Assembly: GCA_024697065.1 (NCBI GenBank)
Contig: JAILGE010000009.1
Location: 1-64,000 of the forward strand
DNA: 64,000 bases
Direction of reading: 5' to 3'
Source of the DNA: Lachnospiraceae bacterium
GTDB lineage: Bacteria > Bacillota > Clostridia > Lachnospirales > Lachnospiraceae
Shown: positions 53,754-62,636 of the stretch, in pieces
Numbering within the stretch: position 1 is the stretch's first letter
Layout of the letters: every line of letters begins with the position of its first letter
Program-made: the position numbers and the translations under genes
The notes under the pieces: generated by a model
What the model saw: only the letters and a program-made list of their open reading frames with translations
Told to the model about the DNA's origin: nothing
Database searches by the model: none

Positions 53754-55043
53754 ATGAAAAAGAGGAAAATCATATTTGCGCTTTTTTCACTTACAATGCT
53801 TGGTGGTTGCGGACCGGCCGCAAAATCTTACTCGCCCCCACTATTAAGCAGCCATATCATATCTACTGATGCAGAAACTCTCCCCGCTCCGGAAGGCGCA
53901 ATAGAAGACTCGGCCGTGGATGCCATGTCTGATTTTTCCCTTAAGTTGTTTACGGATACTTTAAATAAATACAGCGATCAAGATAATATCCTAATATCTC
54001 CCACATCAACCCTGCTTGCTTTGGGTATGGCACAAAACGGCGCCGTCGGTGATACGCTGGATCAGATGGAGATCGTATTAAATGGCGGGCTCTCAATAGA
54101 AGAGATGAATCCAGCTTATTACGACCTATCTAATCGTCTTGAATCTTCCGAAGATGTAAAGTGGAATATCGCCAATTCCATTTGGTATAAAGATGACGGT
54201 AATTTTACACCCAAATCTGAATTCATACTGAAAGCACGCGATTGGTATGGAGCCGGATTATTTTCATCCCCCTTTGATGACAATACTTTAACAGACATCA
54301 ACAACTGGGCATCAAATGAAACTTCCGGAATGATCCCTAAGATCCTCTCCAATATTCCGACCGACGCAAGCGTATATCTTATCAATGCCATAGCTTTCGA
54401 AGGAGAATGGGATTTAGAATACGGTGATTCTGAAATCCTTGAGAATTATCATTTTTCCAATGCAGACGGAAGCAATCCGACAGTTACTATGCTTAAAAGC
54501 GGAGAAATAAATTATTTCCATCTCGGTGAGGGCATCGGTTTCCTGCGGCCTTATAAAGGTAATCAGTACTCATTCTTCGCTATACTTCCTGATGAGGGTA
54601 TAAGTACTGCGGATTATATTTTAGGATTAAACAATGACGGTGCTGCTCTTTCCAACGCATTAAGAAATCCATCGCACCAACAAGTAGAAGTACTCATTCC
54701 CGAGTTCTCTGTAGATTTTGAAACTGAAATGAGCAATACTCTTACGGATATGGGAATGGATCTTCCCTTTAATAAGTACCGGGCAGATTTCAGCAATATG
54801 GCTGACTTCAACAATACGCCAGACACCCTTTTTTATATCAGCAACATGATCCAGAAAACCCACCTGGAACTAGATCGAAAGGGAACCCGTGCCGTTGTTG
54901 TTACATCAGAAGAAATGGACTGCATGCCTGTTTCAATAGAACCCGACCCCATCTTTATCTATCTTGATCGTCCCTTTGTATACGGTATCGTAGATAACGA
55001 AACAGGGCTCCCTATTTTCATCGGATGCATGAATAATATGTAA
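53754..55043 (+). CDS. Serpin-family protease inhibitor, predicted lipoprotein
   Basis: 429 residues. A lipobox, TMLGGC with C19, follows a basic start and short hydrophobic core, so it is probably surface-anchored. The serpin fold is complete: DNILISPTSTLLALGMAQNGAVGDTL, NIANSIWYKD, INNWASNETSGMIPKIL, LINAIAFEGEWD and the C-terminal LDRPFVYGIVDNETGLPIFIG. The reactive-centre hinge reads RKGTRAVVVTSEE instead of the inhibitory consensus EEGTEAAAAT, and the loop contains MDCMPV. Bulky valines at P11-P9 may slow loop insertion, so inhibition is likely but not certain. It might guard cell-surface enzymes from host or rival proteases. Confidence 0.93.
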   Translation: MKKRKIIFALFSLTMLGGCGPAAKSYSPPLLSSHIISTDAETLPAPEGAIEDSAVDAMSDFSLKLFTDTLNKYSDQDNILISPTSTLLALGMAQNGAVGDTLDQMEIVLNGGLSIEEMNPAYYDLSNRLESSEDVKWNIANSIWYKDDGNFTPKSEFILKARDWYGAGLFSSPFDDNTLTDINNWASNETSGMIPKILSNIPTDASVYLINAIAFEGEWDLEYGDSEILENYHFSNADGSNPTVTMLKSGEINYFHLGEGIGFLRPYKGNQYSFFAILPDEGISTADYILGLNNDGAALSNALRNPSHQQVEVLIPEFSVDFETEMSNTLTDMGMDLPFNKYRADFSNMADFNNTPDTLFYISNMIQKTHLELDRKGTRAVVVTSEEMDCMPVSIEPDPIFIYLDRPFVYGIVDNETGLPIFIGCMNNM

Positions 55044-55078
55044 TACCCCTTGCATAATATACATGTCTATCCACATGC

Positions 55079-55110
55079 AAAAGCCCTGCGCTAAAGGCGC
55101 AGGGCTTTTT
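55079..55110. terminator. Bidirectional terminator between serpin and GH9 genes
   Basis: AAAAGCCCTGCGC, loop TAAAG, GCGCAGGGCTTTTT: a 9-bp GC stem flanked by A- and T-runs, able to stop both the plus-strand serpin and the minus-strand cellulase transcript. Confidence 0.92.
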
Positions 55111-55125
55111 AAATCTTTAAACATC

Positions 55126-58100
55126 TTACGAGATCGGTACATACACAGGTTTGCCCGATGCATCATAGAGTACTCTCATCTGAGGATTTCCCCATGCATC
55201 GTAGAGATATTCCGGTGCGGCAGGCGATACTGCCGGCGAATCAGAAGCAACCGAAGCAGAATATTCATTCGGCCCGGCGGGCGATACCGCCGGCGATTGT
55301 GAAGCATCAGGTGCAGGATATGCATCAGGTGCGGCAGTCTCCGGGTCATAGAATTCGATAACCGAAGCAGGTTTATCAGCTGCTGCGGCAGGTGTAGTCT
55401 CCGGTGCGGCAGCTTCTGTTGCAGGTGCCACATAAGGTGTATCCACTTCCGAGTCGTCGACTTCTACAGCCGCCTTCTCCAGCGTCTGTGCCCCATCGGA
55501 GTTCATATTCCCGTAATCAAGCTTTATTCCCTGAGCCGTGGCCGCATCCTGCTTCTTCATCTGCATTATCTTGTAGATCAATATCTCTATGGAAACGATA
55601 ACTGCTACCGCTCCAAAAACTATAAGTGCGATGAGCCATCCGCTCATGGGCTTTTTTCCTTCCATGCTGCCCGATGAGCCAACGCCGGCGCCACCGGCTC
55701 CGGAAGCATTGACGTCTGACGATCCCGCAGCAGTATTGGTAACATTGGCGCTCCCCGGATCTGAAGCCGCACTTAAGTTAACGGCTCCCTGTATTATACC
55801 GTCCTTAGAATTCTCCGTTATAAACCCGGTAAGCCATGCGAGAGGTGCATTCCAGTTGATGGTACATTCATTGGCGGAATATGCTTCTATATGATCCAGA
55901 TAACATTTGGCGGGAGGGATCGTTCCCTTCTTCCATCCCATACCTTTGACCCAGGGATCTTCCATTCCGCTGTTAGGGCCACCCACCATTACGCCATTTG
56001 GTGCCAGCGGGAAGCTGTCATCTATGAGCCCCGCCCAGTAACGATGATGAGGATATTTTGCGGCATGGGTTCCGTATCCCGTTACATACGAATAGTCATT
56101 CGCATTTCTTCCCAGGAGATAATCCATCGCCGATACCGCACCGTTTAAATATTTTGCATCATCGCTCAATATATATGCATATGCGATCACAATGGCATTA
56201 TCCGCAACAAATGAATTGGATCCCCACAGATATCCCTGCGCGCTATCGGTATTTGAAAGGGTTCCTCCGGAATAAGGCAGTCCGTAACCCTGCTCATTTT
56301 CCTTTTCGATAAATCTGTCGGCAGCTACCAATACAGCATCCTTTGCCTTGCTCACATCACCCGCATCAACCTTGTCTTCATTTAAGAGAACGGAAAGAGT
56401 TCCAAGGGATGCCGTATGTCCCCAGTCAAAGCATCCGTAAGTATCAACGCTTTCTCCGCCGGACAGTGTCGTCTGAACCTGCATGAAGAAGGGTGAAGCC
56501 TTCATATCGTTGTAATATGTATCATCTCCTGTGGTGATATACAGCTCCGTTGCAGCCCAGTAGAACTCGTCCGTCACATCATCATCACCATAGGAACCGC
56601 CTCCCGGGAAATTACCCGTAGGTGCGTACATATCGGGATGAGCCTTTGCAGCAGCATAAGTTCTCTTTGCGATATCAAGACACTGTTCGGAATAAGCATC
56701 ATCTATTCCTGCCCATAAGCGCGAAGCCTGCGCCGCACATGCAGCCACATTAAGAGTAGCCGCCGTTGTTGGAGGGAGTATAACCCTCTTCATCGTATCG
56801 TCTGCAGGTGCAAGAGCAAGTCCCGTCCACTTCTCATCATGGACTTTGTGATAGACCATATCCTTGCATTCGCCGTCCTTCACAAGCATGGTGCCAAACC
56901 AGTCCATCTCCCATCTGGCTTCATCCAGAAGATCAGGGTCACCGTTATTATTCTCCGGTATATTCATCGTTCCATCGGCATATGCGGATTCGTTGCCTGT
57001 CTTTAAAGCAGTCTCATACTGATTCTGCAGAAGCCATAATGATATTCCGCCGTTTACGACATATTTGCCGTGATCGCCCGCATCATACCATCCGCCTGTA
57101 ACATCCTGAGAGCCGCTTGTGGCCTGATCCGTGAAGCTTGTTCTTATCTCGGCAACATCCGAAGGATGACCTGCCGCACGTGCAAGTCCGTTCTTATCAC
57201 CCGATGTGATGAATTGACTCTCAATGGCTATCGCAGATCTGTTCTGATAGAAATAATTCAGTGAATCGTATAAAAGAGCTGAATAGGTCTGTGAATCTCC
57301 TATGGCGAACTCTCTTGATACAGCTCCGTTGTCAGCCTTTAAAGTGTATTTACCCTTCTCATTAAAATCCGAGAAATCAAGAACATGAACATTATCTCCT
57401 GAGTCGGCATCCAGTCCCATTGGTTCGGACTTCCCGCTCCAGACTTCCTTACCGCTTTCATCCACAAGAGAAAAACCTACAGCAGACTTGCTGTCGGAAA
57501 GAAGGGTTGCTTTCTTTGCCATATCTTCAAAATATCCCACCTGATTCGTAAGGATATCTGAACGCACCCATGCCGGCTCTTCTACATAATCATTTTCATT
57601 CGAAGTCTCATCGAAAAGAGACATGTTATCGAACTCTATGACAGTTCCCGCGGGAAAGCATACACCGTTCGTATACTGACCGTCACCGCCAAGGTGGAAA
57701 GCCCACTCAGCCACATCAAGACTCTGTCCCGCAGTAAAAGTAAGATCCACAGTCTTCCACTGTCCGGCAGTATCATAGGGAATGGGATCCCAGGTAGCAC
57801 CCAGATCTGAGCCGTTGCTCATATTGTGCCAGACTTCCACATCGCCTGCGAGATTACCTATCTTCGTATAGTACTTTCCGGTATTAGATGCTTTGATCTC
57901 GTAATGCACATGATATGTATGGCCAGCTACTATCTTCAGACCTCTGTGTCTAAACTGGCAGTCCCATCTGTCATCGCCGCCATTGGAAGCTCCGCCGGGA
58001 TTAACTATGGTGATCCTGTAGACACCGTCCGCGATCTCGAATTCCATCTTGCCGGTCTCTGATTCCATGATATGCCACGGAAGGCCTCTTCCGTCGTCAA

Positions 58101-58236
58101 AATCCGTTGCTCCCAGCTGTTCACCTGCGAAGGTATAAACAGGCTTTGAAAATGCTGTTGTCGCGCCTCCGAAAACAGATCCTGCAGTCAGCACTCCCGA
58201 AAGAACTAATCCACTGATTCTTCTGCTCTTTTTCAT
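55126..58236 (-). CDS. GH9 cellulase with N-terminal CBM, C-terminal membrane anchor and long tail
   Basis: 1,036 residues. Signal peptide 1-31; CBM4/9-like domain about 38-215 (GGDDRWDCQFRHRGLKIVAGHTY); Ig-like CelD_N domain about 228-312 (ILTNQVGYFEDMAKKATLL); GH9 catalytic domain about 322-810. The last carries GGWYDAGDHGKYVVNGG (catalytic Asp pair), PHHRYW and EAYSANECTINWNAPLAW with the acid glutamate. After a Gly/Ser linker a helix at about 865-890 with positive residues after it anchors the protein with the enzyme outside. The tail of about 144 residues would be cytoplasmic, rich in Ala and Pro, ending with two YDA-x-G-x-P units. It probably attacks beta-1,4-glucan at the cell surface. 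Confidence 0.95.
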   Translation of the reverse strand: MKKSRRISGLVLSGVLTAGSVFGGATTAFSKPVYTFAGEQLGATDFDDGRGLPWHIMESETGKMEFEIADGVYRITIVNPGGASNGGDDRWDCQFRHRGLKIVAGHTYHVHYEIKASNTGKYYTKIGNLAGDVEVWHNMSNGSDLGATWDPIPYDTAGQWKTVDLTFTAGQSLDVAEWAFHLGGDGQYTNGVCFPAGTVIEFDNMSLFDETSNENDYVEEPAWVRSDILTNQVGYFEDMAKKATLLSDSKSAVGFSLVDESGKEVWSGKSEPMGLDADSGDNVHVLDFSDFNEKGKYTLKADNGAVSREFAIGDSQTYSALLYDSLNYFYQNRSAIAIESQFITSGDKNGLARAAGHPSDVAEIRTSFTDQATSGSQDVTGGWYDAGDHGKYVVNGGISLWLLQNQYETALKTGNESAYADGTMNIPENNNGDPDLLDEARWEMDWFGTMLVKDGECKDMVYHKVHDEKWTGLALAPADDTMKRVILPPTTAATLNVAACAAQASRLWAGIDDAYSEQCLDIAKRTYAAAKAHPDMYAPTGNFPGGGSYGDDDVTDEFYWAATELYITTGDDTYYNDMKASPFFMQVQTTLSGGESVDTYGCFDWGHTASLGTLSVLLNEDKVDAGDVSKAKDAVLVAADRFIEKENEQGYGLPYSGGTLSNTDSAQGYLWGSNSFVADNAIVIAYAYILSDDAKYLNGAVSAMDYLLGRNANDYSYVTGYGTHAAKYPHHRYWAGLIDDSFPLAPNGVMVGGPNSGMEDPWVKGMGWKKGTIPPAKCYLDHIEAYSANECTINWNAPLAWLTGFITENSKDGIIQGAVNLSAASDPGSANVTNTAAGSSDVNASGAGGAGVGSSGSMEGKKPMSGWLIALIVFGAVAVIVSIEILIYKIMQMKKQDAATAQGIKLDYGNMNSDGAQTLEKAAVEVDDSEVDTPYVAPATEAAAPETTPAAAADKPASVIEFYDPETAAPDAYPAPDASQSPAVSPAGPNEYSASVASDSPAVSPAAPEYLYDAWGNPQMRVLYDASGKPVYVPIS

Positions 58237-58301
58237 AACCCCTTTTCTCCCTTTATTCTCATAATAAGCGCATAAACTAATCTTAAAAACGCCCCCACTT
58301 T

Positions 58302-59246
58302 TTACTCCTGCAGATCAAATCCACCATAATCAGTGCCAACATTACCGGATGCTATATCGTGTAGTTCATCATTTTCGCAGTCATACAAATATATATGCTC
58401 ATCCCTGGCCGGATAAATATATCCTACAGCTCCTATATTTTCGAACGCAACCCATTTACCATCATCGGATATTGATATTTTATTAGCCGGAAGGTCTAAA
58501 TCCGTAATATCATCTTCATGATCTTGTTTCACATCATAAATATAAGCCGTTTTGTCTATGAAGTATGCAATTTTATCTGCCGATGGAGTTATATCAAATA
58601 TATAAGGTTCAAAGTTGTCAATAAGCACTTCGCTCGTTCCATCCTTAACATTAAAAGAAACCAGCTTTCCTTTCTGGCGTACATAAAGATGCTCTTTGTT
58701 CTTATCCGAACTGAAACTGTACATTGAATCAGAATCACATAAAAACTCCAGCTCGCCATCATCAATTAAAAATATACCTTTTATCGTTTCATTTCCTTTA
58801 AACTTAAAATAAATTGCTGCTTTATCGTCTTCATTCAGCGGTTCTATATGACCTATTTCTACGCCATCATGATCAGGCGCTATCACTTTATACTTACTCT
58901 TATCCAATATAGTGATCATTTCTCCTTTATCTCGATCATATCTGACTATATTAGAATTATAGATATTATAAAAATAATAGTTTCCGTTAGCATAGCTTAT
59001 ATCATCCATACCATCGCCTTCCGGATACAGCTCACAACTATCGGCAGTACCATCAGCGTATACAAGTTCTAATTTCTGTTCCGGATAATTAACATAAGCA
59101 TATCCTATTCCAATTGCTGTTTTTTTATCATCATGTTTGCCACATCCGCAAAGCATAACAGCCACAAGAAACAAAACAATAAGCAGCTTTCTCATCACCA
59201 TCTTGATCATAAAAAGAATATATGCCTTATGGCTTCCCGTTCCCAT
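58302..59246 (-). CDS. Beta-propeller-like lipoprotein
   Basis: 314 residues in the longest frame. A lipobox VAVMLCGC follows a hydrophobic stretch, so the true start is probably one of the later ATGs just before MVMRKLLIVLF. The mature part has repeating strands with YF-N/D motifs (ISYANGNYYFYNIYNSNIVRYD, KLVSFNVKDGTSEVLIDN, IAYFIDKTAYIYDVK, ISISDDGKWVAF), like TolB/DUF5050-type propellers. No enzymatic residues. Possibly a surface binding protein. Its exact family cannot be assigned by eye. Confidence 0.65.
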   Translation of the reverse strand: MGTGSHKAYILFMIKMVMRKLLIVLFLVAVMLCGCGKHDDKKTAIGIGYAYVNYPEQKLELVYADGTADSCELYPEGDGMDDISYANGNYYFYNIYNSNIVRYDRDKGEMITILDKSKYKVIAPDHDGVEIGHIEPLNEDDKAAIYFKFKGNETIKGIFLIDDGELEFLCDSDSMYSFSSDKNKEHLYVRQKGKLVSFNVKDGTSEVLIDNFEPYIFDITPSADKIAYFIDKTAYIYDVKQDHEDDITDLDLPANKISISDDGKWVAFENIGAVGYIYPARDEHIYLYDCENDELHDIASGNVGTDYGGFDLQE

Positions 59247-59351
59247 GTGTAATCTTTATTAATATTTAATGATGAATTGTTATCATTAACCGGATATGAC
59301 ATCGGCTAACCTCCTATTGATTATTGCTTTCAAGAAAGCCATGGATTACGC

Positions 59352-60320
59352 TTATTCTGCGCTGTCTTCTTCCGGCACTTCCCAACCATCGACGATCTCG
59401 TAGTTGATATCATTATCTATTGCATACTGCTCAGCATAAGAGCCGGAAACAGTAATGATCTTACAACTATTCGTATCCGCCAGCTCACTTTTTTTTATGT
59501 ACTCAACACTCTCTGGAATATATATCACATAATTAGGATTCAGAAACAATCCAAACGCACATATTTTTTTTACTGACTCAGGAAGATAAATCGTCAAGGC
59601 CTCTTCAGTTTCCTCACCATAGGCTGCTGAAAGCACCTCGACCCCTTCAGGAATAACCGAAACGCTCTTGTCTCCCTTATACTTTTGAAGGACGTTATTG
59701 ATTATTACATAATCCGTATCTTGTTTATCCATCCAGGGCGTATCTTCAAAAATATAAGGTGCCTCAACATTCACCCCTGACAAATCTCCAATCTCTTCTA
59801 TACCGCTCCCCCTAAAAGCACCAAACCCCAGTAATTTTAATTCATTTGAGTAAGGTATGAATGTTAAAGCTTTGCATCCTTCAAACGCCATTGTACTGAT
59901 AGTTTCTAATCGATTCCCCAAATTTGCTTCTTTTAATCTATTATCGCCTAAAAACGTATCATATCCAACGAATTTTATCTCTTCTGCCTTAACAGACTCC
60001 AAATTATCACACATTGCAAACGCTCTCGGTTCTAAGATTTCTACATTTTCAGGGATTGTAACGCTCTTTATCACACTATTCTTCATAAAACAACAAAATC
60101 CTATTGTCCTAACCGGCATTATTCCTATTTTGTTTGGGATTGTTACGCATTCTTCAGTGCCATGGTATTCTGCTAAGCAAACTCTGTTACTGTAAAAATC
60201 AACCGTGTAATCGCCCACCCTTTTTCTGATAGGGTGTGATAATAATCTTACGTAGATTAATAACAATGCTCCAATGACACAGGCTATAATCAATATCTTT
60301 TTTTTAGTGATTTTCTTCAT
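59352..60320 (-). CDS. BspA-like leucine-rich repeat protein, membrane-anchored
   Basis: 322 residues. An N-terminal helix after a KKITKKK start (about 9-27) either anchors the protein or is a signal peptide. The body is LRR_5 repeats (SVTIPENVEILEPRAFAMCDNLESV, LETISTMAFEGCKALTFI, LKLLGFGAFRGSGIEEIGD). Near residue 190 comes a conserved non-repeat piece TPWMDKQDTDYVIINNVLQKYKGD, and the C-terminus ends in VPEEDSAE. BspA-like proteins bind host or microbial surfaces. It is a tandem paralogue of the next gene upstream. AAGGAT precedes the ATG. Confidence 0.88.
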   Translation of the reverse strand: MKKITKKKILIIACVIGALLLIYVRLLSHPIRKRVGDYTVDFYSNRVCLAEYHGTEECVTIPNKIGIMPVRTIGFCCFMKNSVIKSVTIPENVEILEPRAFAMCDNLESVKAEEIKFVGYDTFLGDNRLKEANLGNRLETISTMAFEGCKALTFIPYSNELKLLGFGAFRGSGIEEIGDLSGVNVEAPYIFEDTPWMDKQDTDYVIINNVLQKYKGDKSVSVIPEGVEVLSAAYGEETEEALTIYLPESVKKICAFGLFLNPNYVIYIPESVEYIKKSELADTNSCKIITVSGSYAEQYAIDNDINYEIVDGWEVPEEDSAE

Positions 60321-60372
60321 AAAATCAATCCTTATAAGTTACTGTTTCTTATTGCAGCACAATGGATTACGC

Positions 60373-61344
60373 TTATTCTGCGCTGTCTTCTTCCGGCACA
60401 TCCCAGCCATCGACGATCTCGTAGTTGATATCATTATCTATTGCATACGTCATTGCATAAGAGCCGAGAACAGTAATGATCTTGCAACCATTTCTTTTCC
60501 CCCGTTCACAATATTCTATGTATTCAACGCTTGCCGGAATATATATCACATAATTGGGATTACAGAACAATCCAAATGAAGTAATTTTTTTTACTGAATT
60601 AGGAATATAAATCGTTAACGGTTTCTCAGATTCCGCTTCATAGGCTCCTGCCAGTACTTCGACCCCATCAGGAATAACCGAAACGTTCTTGTCTCCCTTA
60701 TACTTATGAAGGACGTTATTGATTATTACATAATCCGTATCTTGTTTATCCATCCAGGGCGTATCTTCAAAAATATAAGCTTCCTCAACATTCACCCCTG
60801 ACAAATCCCCCAGTTCCTCAATTCCGCATTCAGAAAACGCCCAACCGCCAATTTCTTTAAGTGATGATCTTGACGGAATGTATGTTAACGCATGGCATCC
60901 CGCAAAAGCTAATCTCCCTATTGTCTGCACATTTTCGCCGAGTTCAACCCTTTCCAGTTTAATGTCATCTGCAAAAGCAAATTCCTCTATAACTTTGATT
61001 CTCGAAGCTTCAACAGATTTCAAATTTACACATCTATCAAATGCACCATACTCAATATATTTCACGTTATTGGGGATAACGACAGTTTCTATCGTTTCGT
61101 TATCTGCAAAGCATTTTTCTTCAATGGCACCGACAGGAAAAATACCAATGAAATTTGGAATTTGAACATCCTTATCTCCCCCTCTATAGTTATCTAAACC
61201 TATTCCATTCACGTACAATGTCGCTGTGTAATCTTTGGTTTGAAATTTAATAGGGAAGGTAAAATAAACTAATAGAAATAGTATCGCCAATACTAAAACC
61301 ACAATAACAATTTTTTTAATGATTTTTTTAATGATTTTCTTCAT
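60373..61344 (-). CDS. BspA-like leucine-rich repeat protein, membrane-anchored (paralogue)
   Basis: About 323 residues, same layout as the preceding entry: basic start, helix, LRR_5 repeats (ETVVIPNNVKYIEYGAFDRCVNLKSV, VQTIGRLAFAGCHALTYI), the TPWMDKQDTDYVIINNVL segment and the VPEEDSAE end. A GTG start at 61,365 is possible, but the ATG at 61,344 aligns with the paralogue start and has AAGGAG upstream. Identity to the neighbour is patchy: nearly complete over the C-terminus and the non-repeat piece, low elsewhere. Confidence 0.88.
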   Translation of the reverse strand: MKKIIKKIIKKIVIVVLVLAILFLLVYFTFPIKFQTKDYTATLYVNGIGLDNYRGGDKDVQIPNFIGIFPVGAIEEKCFADNETIETVVIPNNVKYIEYGAFDRCVNLKSVEASRIKVIEEFAFADDIKLERVELGENVQTIGRLAFAGCHALTYIPSRSSLKEIGGWAFSECGIEELGDLSGVNVEEAYIFEDTPWMDKQDTDYVIINNVLHKYKGDKNVSVIPDGVEVLAGAYEAESEKPLTIYIPNSVKKITSFGLFCNPNYVIYIPASVEYIEYCERGKRNGCKIITVLGSYAMTYAIDNDINYEIVDGWDVPEEDSAE

Positions 61345-61365
61345 AAGATCAATTATCTCCTTCAC

Positions 61366-61522
61366 TAACCAAGATATTTCCTGTTGCTTTATTATATTCA
61401 GTTATCATATTTATTTTTTGGTTTGTTGTACCGGGATAACACTGTGCTTCCTCCGATATTTCATAAAAACATTGATATCTCAGATCCACCAGTATTTCAA
61501 AAATATTTTTGTAAACTGAGTC
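61366..61522. other. AT-rich intergenic stretch
   Basis: Between the LRR pair and the interrupted small ORF. No gene, tRNA or clear terminator is visible. It should contain the promoter of the LRR genes, but I cannot pick one with confidence. Confidence 0.4.
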
Positions 61523-61675
61523 TTACTCCTGTATTATAGGATTATCAGCAATAAAAGGAGCAGGTTCCGGACACTCTACGTTGTCGTCTATGATCTCCCG
61601 GCTCACTTCTCTTATAGCTCTTACTTCCTTCTAGAATCTTTCTAAATCTATCTTTATAGGATTGTTATTTCCCAT
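61523..61675 (-). pseudogene. Small ORF (50 codons) interrupted by TAG at codon 15
   Basis: Starting at ATG 61,675, with GGGAG seven bases upstream, the frame reads MGNNNPIKIDLERF, then TAG at 61,633-61,631, then KEVRAIREVSREIIDDNVEC and PEPAPFIADNPIIQE to TAA at 61,523. It begins 15 bp after the cysK stop. The intact Shine-Dalgarno sequence, the protein-like composition on both sides and the single nonsense codon suggest a recently broken small gene. No family recognised. Confidence 0.55.
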
Positions 61676-61690
61676 TTTATTTCTCCCAAT

Positions 61691-62617
61691 TTACCCAAAT
61701 AACGGCGTTGAAAAATATCTTTCAGCTGTATCCGGAAGTACGGTCACTACGGTCTTTCCTTTTCCAAGCTGCTTAGCCAGTCTGATGGCAGCCGCTACAT
61801 TTGTGCCGCTTGAGATACCGCACATTATACCTTCCTTCTTTGCAAGCTCCTTTGCGGTCTCAAGAGCCTCTTCATCCGTCACTATGCAGATCTCCGAATA
61901 AATATCTCTGTCCAGGATCTTGGGAATAACTCCGTCACCTATACCCATCTGAATATGTGTTCCTATGCTTCCGCCTGAAAGAATAGCCGCATGTTCCGGC
62001 TCAACTGCCCAGATCGTCACATCAGGATACTTTTCTTTCAGCGCTCTTCCTATACCGGTTATGGTTCCACCGGTACCGATACCTGAGCAGAAGCCGTGTA
62101 TCTGTTTTCCCGCCTGCTCTATCAGCTCTTTAGCGGTACCTTCATACTGAGCAAGGACATTGGCAGGATTCTCGAACTGCTGCGGGATAAAAACCTTCGG
62201 ATCCTTAGCAGCGATCTCCTTCGCCATCCCCACGCATTTTTTTATAGCCTTGCCTATATCTCCGTCATCATGGACAAGCCTTACCTCAGCGCCATAATGC
62301 TCCACAAGCTTTCTTCTCTCTTCGCTCACGGAATCCGGCATTATGATAATGGTCCTGTATCCTCTGACCGCACCTATGAGTGCCAGACCTATACCCTGAT
62401 TGCCACTGGTGGGCTCCACTATTATGCTTTCCTTACCTATCCGTCCTTCCCGCTCTGCGGTTTCTATCATATTGTAGGCGGTTCTGGTCTTCACCGAGCC
62501 TCCGACGTTTAATCCTTCGAACTTAACAAGGATCTCCGCCGCGTCCTCAGGCGCCATATTATTCAAGCGTATGAGAGGTGTTTCTCCCATCGCCTCAAGT
62601 ATATTTTCACAGATCAT
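61691..62617 (-). CDS. cysK: Cysteine synthase (O-acetylserine sulfhydrylase)
   Basis: 308 residues. MGETPLIRLNNM at the start, NVGGSVKTRTAYNMIE with the PLP lysine, EPTSGNQGIGLALIGAVRGYRTIIIMP, the glycine loop SGIGTGGTITGIGRALKEKYP and GISSGTNVAAAIRLA are typical. The PLP motif is GGSVKTR rather than the common GGSVKDR. It combines O-acetylserine with sulfide. GGAGG seven bases before the ATG. It follows the MATE gene by 19 bp and probably shares its transcript. Confidence 0.95.
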   Translation of the reverse strand: MICENILEAMGETPLIRLNNMAPEDAAEILVKFEGLNVGGSVKTRTAYNMIETAEREGRIGKESIIVEPTSGNQGIGLALIGAVRGYRTIIIMPDSVSEERRKLVEHYGAEVRLVHDDGDIGKAIKKCVGMAKEIAAKDPKVFIPQQFENPANVLAQYEGTAKELIEQAGKQIHGFCSGIGTGGTITGIGRALKEKYPDVTIWAVEPEHAAILSGGSIGTHIQMGIGDGVIPKILDRDIYSEICIVTDEEALETAKELAKKEGIMCGISSGTNVAAAIRLAKQLGKGKTVVTVLPDTAERYFSTPLFG

Positions 62618-62636
62618 TTTCCAACCTCCACATTAC

